From positions 183,512,691 through 183,576,690 of the forward strand of contig BTPG01000005.1 in the NCBI GenBank assembly GCA_036245525.1: DNA of 64,000 nucleotides, written 5' to 3'. Source of the stretch: Semisulcospira habei. Taxonomy: Eukaryota; Mollusca; Gastropoda; Semisulcospiridae. The translations under genes were made by a program, and so were the position numbers. Shown here piece after piece: positions 24,601-36,800 of this stretch. How positions within the stretch are numbered: the stretch's first letter is position 1; each line of letters begins with the position of its first letter. Under the pieces are notes generated by a model. It saw nothing but the letters and a program-made list of their open reading frames with translations. It was not told the origin of the DNA and ran no database searches.

Positions 24601-27600
24601 CTTGCTGCCAATTGAAATGCGGAATCTGCCCACATTGTCACAGTTCAAAGGTCACTTAAAGACTTTTCTTTTCTGTCGGGCATTTAACATTTAGCTCACC
24701 TCTAGCTAACAGTTGACTGCCTTTATTTTCTTTTCTTTTTCTAGAGGAAAGGGGATGTAAGGTGATGGGAAGGGATGGGGTGGTTTAAAGTAGTGTATTA
24801 ATTATGCGTGTATCTGAGAGAGAGTGTGCTGTTGTGCATGCGCAGCGAGTCCAGTGTTTCCCTGGAGAACAGCACTGCACAAGAACTATTTATTATTATT
24901 ATTATTACTTGTAGGAGATGGATCGACCATGATAATTCAAGGGTAGTGCCAGATGAGCTTGGCGCCTGATGGCGCCAAGCACATCTGGCACTACCCTTGA
25001 ATTATTTTGGTCGATCCATCTCCTGCTGTAGTGCATCAGGGATAAACGGGTTAATGTACAATAGGTTAACCCCTTGGGCATGCAGCTACCTGTACTGTTC
25101 ACAGTACTGGGGGCCACCTGTACAAGGTGGTTTTAAGTTTTATGATTAATCCTCACCATAAATTAAAATGAAAGATTCAATGATTCGTTTTCATAAATGT
25201 ACAAAGTTGAAAAAATCTTAAATGAATTTTTTTGGAATATCTGACAATCAACGTACTTGGTGACGAAGTCGTCGCCGAACTTCATGAGCGACCTGATGGC
25301 AGTAGGAGCGGTGTAGAACTTGCTGACCTTGTACTTGTCCACAATTGCCCAGAATCGGCCCGCGTCAGGGTAAAATGGTGTCCCTTCAAACTAAAAAAAC
25401 AAAACAAACCACATTATGAACTGAGAGTTTCCTCATTATTTCCAAAGACCTGATTCTTAACACAAAAACAACACAAATCACATCACCACAAATGAACCCT
25501 TTTTATCCCGATACACCCAATGCTTGATATAAAATTGACTAAGCTAGTTCAAAGGTGGTGCCAGAATAGCTTGGCGCCTGAGGCGCCAAGCTATTCTGGC
25601 ACCACCCTGGAACTGACCTGCTCATGGGTGGGACCGAAAAAAAAAAGTTGAATCCTGAAGTGAAGGTCTTGGTGCACTTTTTAAGTGGGGGAAAAAAAAA
25701 AAAAAAATTTGAATCCGGAAATCCGGCTGTAGCCGGAAAAGTCCCACCCAAGCCTGCTTGATCTTTCTCCTAATCTGTAATGGGACAATAAACAAATTTG
25801 TAAAAATTAGCCTCAGGATGTAAAGGGTTAAACAACGTTTTCACAAATTTTTTTGTATTAACCCTTTTACAGTTAGAAAAACTGAACACCAGCCAAATGC
25901 AAGAGGTACAGATCCTCATGAGCCCCCGCAGTTGCAGGGGCTCATGAGGATCTGTACCTCTTGCTGACACCACTTTGCATCCATGTTTCTTGGACGGCTG
26001 GGGATCTTTGTTGCTGAATTTAATCATACAATCAGGCTTCCCGTTAACAGAAAATTCTCCATATATCTGAAGGACACATTTTGACGGGGGCTGCCTGGGA
26101 GGAACAAATCTTGAGGGGAAAAAAATGACTTATCCAAGGCCGTGTTTTAAGCATGCGATGGACTGGACTTTGTTTGTCATGCTGTCCATCCGCAGGACGG
26201 ACAATTTTAAATCCTAAAGCAAAGCCTGATACAATCATAACATATATTTCAAAAACAGAAATCTGCGCCCATTGGCAGCGTTGGGGTTAGATCTCAAAGA
26301 GAAAATGTTGCCATTTTGTTATCCTTTTCAAACGCGCAGCTTTATCATGTCTCTATGAGATTTTTCCACAAGCCATTTTTCTGGTCAGTAGCAATATACT
26401 ACACCGAGAAAACGTGCTATCCAATTTCACTCCTGCATTTCGAGCAAGCCCATACACTAATTTCTCACGTGCTTTTCTGGCTAGTAACAATAGACTAACC
26501 TGAGAGAAAATTAACCCATTTCATCTCTGTATTTCAAGTAAGCCCATGCGACGCCACACGCGTAGGCAATCGCATCACATTTACCCCTTGGCCACCGCAG
26601 TGTAGGCTGACCTAGCCATGACAGTTCCAAGGGTAGTGCCACATTAGCTTGGCATCCTCGAAGGCGCCAAGCTCATATGGCACTACCCGTGAACTGCCAT
26701 GGCCAAGTTGTGTCCCACAGCTGGTGCAGCATCTTAACCCTTTTCAGCCCCAGTCCCATTTCCTGAATGTTGAAGGTGTCACTACATCTGAGGCAGAAAC
26801 TCGGGAAGGCAGAAGAAGAAGAAAAAGGTGTCACGTAATAATTATGTACCAGTTGCATGAGATGGCCGGACCATGATAATTCAAGGGCAGTGCCAGATTA
26901 GCTTGGCACCAAGCTAATCTGGCACTACCCTTGAATTATCATGGTCCATCCATCTCCTGCTTGAAGGGACTCGGGGTTAAAATGAGTTAACTGATGCCTA
27001 CCACAGTGGTTAGGCCATTCTCATGTGTGAACAAGATATATCGCATTACATATTTCACTCTATCTTCTTCTGCTACATACAATGATACTGGTGGCTCCAT
27101 TGGCGAGCGGCCCATAGGCCACGTACGTGTGCCCAGTGACCCAGCCAACATCAGCCGTGCACCAGTACACATCGTCGGGCTGGTAGTCGAACGTGTACTT
27201 GAAGGTGGTGGCGGAATACAGCAGGTAGCCGCCCACTGTGTGAAGCACTCCCTTCGGCTTGCCTGTGGACCCACTGCAGATGACAGAATATGTGTTGGCA
27301 CCTAGCAGCGATCAAAATATTCAACTGTTATCATGTGTGAACTTTGAGAAAATATGTAAAGACAGCTCATGTCCAGGGCGAGCCTACACACTTGAAGGTG
27401 GAAAAAGATTGTTTTAAACCTCTTCCTTGCCACCAGACGCATATTTTGTTTTTTACCTTTTTGTTCATTCAACGACTAAGGGCCACAACTGACCAAGGAA
27501 CATGGATACAGAGTGACCTCAGCAAGAGGCAGAGATCCTCATAAGCCCCAACAACTGATATGTCTCTCACAAATGGATGATGTTAGCGGCCTTCGCACTT

Positions 27601-30600
27601 GTCTGACGGCAGATTTTTTTTGCAGAGATTCTATGTCTCTCCTGTTGGGTGCTGTTCACTTTTTCTCAGAGTGACGAGGTGAAATTTTGCAAGCGATTTG
27701 GTGACTTCTCTTACAATGCAGGTATGAAATTTATATTTTGAAAATACATATAATATGGAAATTTCTGTACAAGATTCCAAATTTAACAATTTCCATCTTT
27801 CCACTTGAAAACTCAACCATGCATAAAATTTACCTGGCAGACACAGCATCATGATAGTTCAAGGGTAGTGCCAGATTAGCTTAAAGCCTAAGAAGGCACC
27901 AAGCCAATCTAGCACTACCCTTGCATTATTTATTATGACCATCAATCTCCTGCAGGTACACAGTCCTCATAGCTGCCTTCTACAGTTTCAAAAGTTGATA
28001 TTTATAAAGTTTGTTAATGAACCATCAGTCACGGTTGATTCATCCCAAACATGCTGGTAATCAATCTAACAGACACATGATGTAATGCTGTGAACATTAC
28101 TAAGCGGCTTGCAAGTGTTAACTACTTTCATATTTCAATTGCTTTTAACCCTTATCATTCGGAACACACCAGTGGGTGACATAAGTTTGACCAAAATAGT
28201 TCAAGGGTGGTGCCAGAATAGCTTGGCGCCTCTAGGCGCCAAGCTATTCTGGCACCACCCTTGAACAAAAGCCATTGGTCAATATCTTATCTGTAAGTAC
28301 TGTAATGTAGCCTGCATATGGCAGTGTACAAATTGGAAGCTTTTAGCCTCAGTATGCTATGGGTTAAGGGACAGAAAGCACACACGCCAAAAGGGCGTAA
28401 CCCATTCAGTACCAGGTGACGGAAACTGTGTTTCTGCAGTCTTCGTCAGTTATACATCAACAAGCACCTAGCTGTCCCAGGAACGTGGATTCAAAGTGGC
28501 GTCAGCAAGAGGCATAGATCCTCATGAGCCCCCGCAACTGCGTGGGCTCATGAGGATCTATACCTCTTGCAAGAGGGGTGTGTTACAATTTTTTCAGCAC
28601 TGAACAAGTTAAAATTGTCTCTCATCGAGACAGTATAAAAAAAAAAAACATCCATCAAGGGTGGAATTCAATGGAAAGCCCTTGGTCTACATTACAAACC
28701 ACACACTCCATCTTTTCATTCGGCCATCCGAATTTCCAACTCCAATGACAATTTCACGCATCACAAACACATAGGGCCCCTGAAAGGGATGCAGTCCACA
28801 GCGTGTTACCTCGTGTACAACATGAAGAGAGGGTCCTCGGCGTCCATCCACACTGGTTCACAGGTTTTGTCTGCTGTCGCCATCAGCTCATGCCACCAGA
28901 CGTCTCGACCATCGTGCCAACCAAGCTGAGGAAAAAGAGACGGTAAGGTCCTGGAGCGCTCTTCCTCAGTCTGCATCCCCTTTTCCCACCACCAAACCCA
29001 TTGAGCCCTGATGCACAACAGCAGTTGATGGATGGACCATGACAATTCAAGGGTAGTGCCAGATAAGCTTGGCGCCAAGCTAATCCTTTGCGTCTCGGTA
29101 GCGGTTTTTGTTGCGATGATTCCAGTAGGAATCATCACAACAAAAACCGCTACTGACACATAAAGGGCCGATCTGGGACTACCACTATTATGGCCGAACC
29201 ATCTCTTGCTGTAGTGTGTTGTGGCTAAATGGGCTTAAGTGAACAGTCTGACTTTATGGCACTATGGTATCGTGATATAATGAGGCCGACCCCTCCAAAG
29301 CAGGCGCTCGTGCATATTCTCACAATGGTCTTGTCATGTGGAATGATCTCCCTCAATTGTAACAGCGAGTTGTTCAAAAAGTAACCTGAAAACATGGTTA
29401 TTTCTTGATGCATTACCATGCATTAGCGTAATCCAGTTAATTAATTAATTAATCCACCATTTCTCAAGCTCTCTGTTTTTGGTTTCTTTGTCAGCATAGT
29501 GCATAACTTATTTTTCTTTTTTTCCCAGAGCTGTGTATTTTTTTTCAATGTCCAAAATGTTATGTGTTCAGAAATGCTTAGAAATTACTTTTACTTGTCA
29601 GACTACCAATTACAATTTACATACATTACATACTGTATACTGTATTACAATAATTACATGTATGCAGTATGCGAATGATTGTTATTATTATTACATGTAG
29701 TAGCATGGTGAGGCAAAGAATTGAGTGCAAAGTTTAAAACCTGTAAATCAACTAACCTGCAACTGCCTGCACGGCCGTTTGCCTATGTCATCATCTGTCA
29801 TGCTGCCGTTCACATCTCCTGATATGATGATCTCGTCTTGCGGACTCAGATGTCTGACAACCACGCATTTGTCCACGTGATGGTTCCTGGAAACAGTTGC
29901 CACAGCTCTGAGTGGTTACAGCATCACATGACAGTTTGGGTTACCAGGCATGGGAATTGCCAAAGGAAAAATCAGCTAAAACTAGGGGGGTCCGGGGGCA
30001 TGTCCCCCCCCCCCCCCCCAAAATACAAGCGATGAAAATCTGTGCAATCTGAGCATATTTTTTGAGGAATGTGAATTTATTTTCCGCGGAAAACCGTGGA
30101 TCCGAGGACAATTCCCATGAATGGCTACTCTGCGTCTACAGCGTGGGTGACAGTGCCCAAAAGTTAAAATGACTGAAAATGGATCCATGGACTACCTACA
30201 CTCTACTACAGGACAGGGCCAATCAGTATTTCGTGATACTTACATGTCAGAATACACACAAGTTCAATCTCTATACAGCTGCAGAGTTATTAGCCCCGAC
30301 ACTTTATCAAAGGATGTAAACCGACCATGACATTTTAAGGGTGGTGTCAGAATAGGCGCCAAGCTATTCTGACACCACCCTTGAACTATCATGGTCGATC
30401 TGTCTCCAGAACTGTGATGCAGACCTCAGAGGGTATCTCATGCCAAAACTTGGATAATTTTGTCATCAGGGCATTATGAGTTAACAACGGATGAGGAACT
30501 CAATCTGCAGATGTCATTTTGCCTGATCTGCGCTAGCAAGATGCATGGCTGTTCTGTTGGAACAAAAGAGTTCAAGTTAGCTTTCTTGAATTTTGAAATA

Positions 30601-33600
30601 AACAAGAAAGGCAAAGCCCTCCTTATGGCTCACGTGTATGACCGCATTTTCTAAATTTTGCTGGAGTTTTCATGTGATGGCCCGATGGCCTAAACAATAA
30701 AACGATTGTGTGACCTTTGTAGCAATAAGTAAAGGGCTGGCTTCTGCACCAGCAAAATTCACGTTTTCTCAAAATTTGCCAACCCGCATGACCCTTGACC
30801 TTTGCGATGAGTTGACTTAATTAGTATGCATACGAAAGTCTTATCATCAGCTACCTTTGTGCCAGACCCGATTGAAAGGTTTGCAAAACTCTTATTAATT
30901 ACAGTTCTATCCCAAATTGGCATTTTAGTTTTTACACACATTTGCCGACCTCTTGTGATGCATAGATAGATAGGTCTTACCATCAGGTATCTCTATACCA
31001 AGTTTGGGTTTAAAGTTATGAGTAGTATTTGAGAAAAAACATGAGATTGTTTTGTCAATTTTGGACCTATTTCCTGAGCTCTTGTGACCCTTGACCCTTC
31101 CCAGAATGCACAGAAAGGTCTTACCATCAGGGTATCTTTGTACCAAGTTTGGGTTTGATGTTGTGAATAGTATTTGAGAAATAATAAATTTTGTAAAAAT
31201 ATGGCTATTTTGGACCTATTCCCAAAGACCTTGACCTTTGTGAGAGGTCACTGAAATTGGTACGTTTAGAAAGGTCTTGCCACAAAAGTAATCTATGGCC
31301 GATGTTTGAAGACTGTGGCTTGAATAGTCTCCGAGAAAATGCTAACGTTAACACTTACCACAGAGGACGGCTGACCACTGGCCCAAAACATCGTCCCAAT
31401 TTGCTTCACACATGAGCCAAAAAGTTAAATCAGCCTTCATGACTGCAGCACCCATGCTATCCTATCATTTCCATTTTCTGTTTGCTAGCTTTCTCAAGTA
31501 TCTCTGTAAAGTATGACCATGAAAGAGAGAAAGACAATGCTGACGTACCGCTCCTCACATATATGCAAAGCTTTGTCAACAATTCCCTTGAGATTCAACA
31601 ACTTGGGACCTCGCCAAACGCCGTCTGTAAATAAAACACACAAGTCACATATCTGGTCCCAAGAACGCTCACCCTAACTTGAGTATCTTATCTCACCTAT
31701 CTCGCTTATCCCACTGTCATAAGTACAGTTTATAAAAATAAATAGTTAATACACGTTACTGTGTTGCTACAGCTATGTGTATTTTTAAGGACAAAACGTT
31801 TTTATATGGCATACATAACCAGTGTCAAATTAAGTCACCATCATCTATTAAAACGACTTGTACATCTTTGAGGTGTCAATACAGATTGTGTACCAGTTGC
31901 AGGAGATGCACCAGTTTTGACAGATCACAGGGGTAGTGCCAGATTAGCTTGGCGGCTTCCCAGGCACTACCCTTGAACTATCATGGCCGATTCATCTCCC
32001 GTTGTGTCTTAACCCTTATCATTCAGAATACACCAGAGGGTGAAATAAGTTTGACTAAAATAGTTCAAGGGTAGTGCCAGAATAGCTTGGCGCCTCTAGG
32101 CACTAAGCTATTCTGGCACTACCCTTGAACTAAAGCCATTGGTCTATATCTTTATCTGTAAGCACTATAATGTAGCTTGCATATGGCAAGTGTACAAATT
32201 GAAGTTTTTAGCCTCAGTATGATGAGTTAAATGTCAATGTGTTGAACCCAAAAGTGCTGTGAGTGTAAAGATATATGCTTTCACCTCATTCACAATAAAA
32301 GATATCATTATGTCTATTTCCACCCCCCCCCCCCCCCCCACCCCTTTTAAAGTTAATAGCAAAGAGGAAAATTCACCGGTATCACGATAAAAGATAATGA
32401 CGTCATTAGTTAACTCTATGCCTACCCATCCCATTCCCCTTCCTGGACAGCTAGAGATGAAAGTAAACCCCGGCACAAATCGATGTTAATCCCAGTCTCC
32501 ACACCAAATTCCCGCCTTGAACTGCCCAACAAATTACAGGGTTCCGCTCCCACAGAAAAGCCACTAAACACCGGATGATTCCCTCTGCGTATGGTACACG
32601 CAAGTTAACGTGACCAGCAAGAGGCATAGATTCTCATGAGCCCCTGCGCAGCCAGGGGCTCATGAGGATCTATGTCTCTTGCAGATGGGTGCCACAACTT
32701 GCAAACCATTAACTTGGTACACATACCTAAATCTGTCCAGCAAAGAGGCATACATCCTCATGAGCCCCTGCACATACACGGACACATGAAGATGTGTTCC
32801 TTTCGCGGATGGACGCTAACCCCCCCTTCCAAAAGCAAGAAGACTGCCTAGCCCTGAAGGAAAATCAATGTGGCGAGGAAAGCGATTGGGCTCCTGAAAG
32901 GTGATTTTTTTTTTCTTTCTCTCTCTCTCTCCTCTGCCCCCCCCCCCCCCCCCCCCCCCCTTATTACTCGTCGTCTGTTTAGTGATATACTGGGCATCAA
33001 GCCTGATATCGTAAAGCAGAGAGTTGCGGTCTGAAAACTAGATTACTGGTGTCCCAGGATAAAAAGAGCAGCAGTGCCGTACTAGCTTGATGGTCCCATG
33101 GTGATGACCGTATACCGCAAATCGACCATGATAGTTCAAGGGTGGTGCCAGAATAGCTCGCAACCATGAATCCCGGTAGTTCAAGGGTGTTGCCAGAATA
33201 GCTTGGCGCCCAGAGGCGCCAAGCTATTCTGGCACCACCCTTGAACTACCAGTGTCACGTTCGATTCACTCCCTGTTGTAGAGTCAGGCCTGAAAGGGTC
33301 ATATACTACTACTACTACTATATAATATACCTTAGTGGTTTGATAGATTGGGTTGGGACCTGGGTCTAGACACTGGGGAAAACTAAAAGCTAACAAAGCG
33401 CCGGACACATTTTTCTTTCCTTTTTTGGGGGGTGGGTGGGGGTGGGGTGTGGGGACAAGGGCAGGTGAAGGGCATATTTCCATAAAAATGCCCATGGTTG
33501 ACCTACGAAACTCAGATACAAGTAGGAAGGAGAGGACAATGACAATGAATCTTTATTTTCCAAGGATAAAAAGATTTAGGTCTGAAGACCTTTCTTCCAT

Positions 33601-33744
33601 CTTGTCCTTGCTGAACTACTTACACACCCACTCATGGGGCAAGCCTGTGTGGCATCCCAAACGCCATAAATCTACACATATGCGAAGCCAGCTTGCAGCC
33701 ACAGGAAACAAGGGATGGAAAATATTACAAGGGATCAGCTGGTA

Positions 33745-33801
<57 letters not shown>

Positions 33802-36800
33802 GGGGGAATATAAAAATAGGTAGGAGCAAAAATGGGCAGATAAAAAAAAGCTTGGTGAAGGCATCACAAGAGTGAATTTAAATTGTTGATTAAGGATCAA
33901 ATAAAATATCAAAAAAAAAAAAAAAAAAAAAGCAGAAGAAAAAAAATCAAATAAAATGATCAAGCATGTTGCCTCAATGCCAATGGCACACACACACAAC
34001 AACAAAAACCCGGTTTCATAGCATACCAGTATACATACATAGAAAGGATATCAAACCATCTGGTTACATGTTTGATTAACAATGTGCGATTCCTTTGGAA
34101 AGCATAACATTTACAACTGTGGAAGCTTTTACTGTAGAGAAAAGATGTTTTGCAAATTAATAACAAAAAACCCCCCACAAAACAACAACAAAGAAACTGC
34201 ACGTTGTCAGAATCAAGCAAAACATTCAACCCTTTGAGTGTCGGTAGTGTTTCTTGTTGCGATGATTCCAGACAAAAACCGCTACCGACAGCCAAAGGGT
34301 TAGCTACGGACAAGATGACAAGACAGCTGCCAGTACCACAGTAAGCAAAAGGTCTTGGGGCCCCACGTCAGCTGACGTGGGCCCAAGGACCTTTAGCTTA
34401 CTGTGTAGCAATAAACAGAAATTCAACCCATTCAGCCCTGACACACTACAGCAGGAGATGGATCGACCATGATAATTCAAGGTTAGCTTGGCACCGACAG
34501 GTTGGATGACAAGTCCAAAATTTCCAAAATTTGGGAAATACGTGGGCCGGGCTGAATGAGTCAAAATGAGATTGATTGATTGTACATTGCTTAACGTCCC
34601 GACAGCAACAAGGCTTTCTCAGGACGTGCCTGCACTGCTTGTGAAAAAAAAAACTAAACACAACATTGAATGTATGTCGCCAGCCGGTCAAATACATTAA
34701 ATAAACCTAACACATGGGGCCTAAATAAAGCTAAGACCATTTAGCAACACACATCCAATATCAAGAGCTACAGGCAGCGCAGACAGTATGGAGAGTTTTA
34801 AAAAGGCAAATACAGGTGAATGGACCAAGGGTAGACAGAAACACATGCCCCTGAATAGAGAGAAAAACTCACCCTGTGGGGCTGACCAGGGTGACCCTGG
34901 GAACTAAAAAGTACCAAAATGAGGTTGGGTTACAAAATGAGAACTGAAAGAAAGACAATGTTAGATGAACGGAACAGTACTGTGAGTAAAGTGAACATAG
35001 GGGAAAGACAAAGAGCCAAACAGTGGAATCCAGTAGTGCAGGTCAGGTCAAAGAGACAACAAGCACAGGTTCGCAGCAAAGCGCACACAAGAAACTGAAA
35101 GGAAATGCTGACACCGTTGAAGTTCTACATCTACCATGTATTTCAACAGCTCCTGTACTTGTAAATTGAAAATAAATTCACGTATATGCAAAGCAAAGTG
35201 ATTTCAACGTGACTAACAAGTGACATGGGAGTACCCTTAAACTAAGCACAAATATCCTTTAACCTGCTCAGTGCTGAGAGAATTATGAACACCACCCAAC
35301 TTACAAGAGGCATAGATCCTCATGAGCCCCCGTAGTTGCAGGGGCTCATGAGCATCTATGCCTCTTGAAGACACCACTCTGAATCCATGTTCCTGGGACA
35401 TACAGTGAGTTTTGTGTGTGTGTGTGTGTGTTGGATTAACTCATTCTACCCCAGACACACCACAGCAAGATACGGATCGACCATGATAGTTCAAGGGCGA
35501 TGCCAGAATAGCTTGGCGCCTATGGGCGCCAAAGCTATTCTGGCATCACCCTTGAACTATCATGGTCAATCTGTGGTCATGCACTGCGCTGCAGTCCTCA
35601 GAGGACAACGGCAACATTGGGGGATTTCGGTCTTGGGGTAGAAGGAGTTAATGATTGCAGAAACACAGTCTGCATCAGCTGGCACTGAGCGGGTTAAAGA
35701 ATTGACAAAAGAGGTAGTGGGTAGAGGAATGAGCAGGGAGGCAACACGTAAGAGAGGAGGTAGTGGGTAGAGGAATGAGCAGGGAGGCAACACGTAAGAG
35801 AGGAGGTAGTGGGTAGAGGAATGAGCAGGGAGGCAACACGTAAGAGAGGAGGTAGTGGGTAGAGGAATGAGCAGGGAGGCAACACATACGAGAGGAGGTA
35901 GTGGGTAGAGGAATGAGCAGGGAGGCAACACGTAAGAGAGGAGGTAGTGGGTAGAGGAATGAGCAGGGAGGCAACACGTAAGAGAGGAGGCAGTGGGTAG
36001 AGGAATGAGCAGGGAGACAACACGTAAGAGAGGAGGCAGTGGGTAGAGGAATGAGCAGGGAGGCAACACGTAAGAGAGGAGGCAGTGGGTAGAGGAATGA
36101 GCAGGGAGGCAACACGTAAGAGAGGAGGTAGTGGGTAGAGGAATGAGCAGGGAGGCAACACGTAAGAGAGGAGGTAGTGGGTAGAGGAATGAGCAGGGAG
36201 GCAACACGTAAGAGAGGAGGTAGTGGGTAGAGGAATGAGCAGGGAGGCAACACGTAAGAGAGGAGGTAGTGGGTAGAAGAATGAGCAGGGAGGCATGACG
36301 TAAGCCAATGAAATGGTACTCACAAACCAGATAGGTGAGGCTAGCGCTAATAATAGTAATAATAATTACGGTATTTATAATGCGCTTATCTTATAATAAT
36401 TATAACTCTAAGCGCGCACTCACAACTCGTGCACGCATGCGCACGCTTTAGACAACGACTCACGTACCACAAATAGTGAAATACATTACGACAGTCAGCT
36501 TGGGATGGGGAGTGTGGTGATGTTATAGTGCTAGAACTGTTGAAAGAGGTGAGTTCTGAGGGCGGACTGGAAGGAGGAGAGAGAGTGTTTCTGACGGAGA
36601 GAGAGTGGGAGAGTGTTCCAGGTGGATGGACCGTATACTGAGAAGGCGCGGGGGCCGAAAGTGCTGAGTTTGGTGCGGGGGATGTGGAGGCGGAGAGGGT
36701 CGGAGGCGGAGCGGAGGGAGCGGGGAGGAGTGTAGGGGTGAAGTAAGTTTGAGAGATAGGCGGGAGTGCAGTTGTTCAGGGATTTGTAGCAGAGAGACAG

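Noticed and set aside
33616..34005. Poly-Phe/Pro/Lys ORF
   Set aside because: Spans the T/G homopolymer block; composition only.
35566..36323. Three overlapping ~200-residue minus-strand ORFs rich in [14 protein letters not shown]
   Set aside because: Produced by the 46-bp tandem repeat in all three frames; not proteins.
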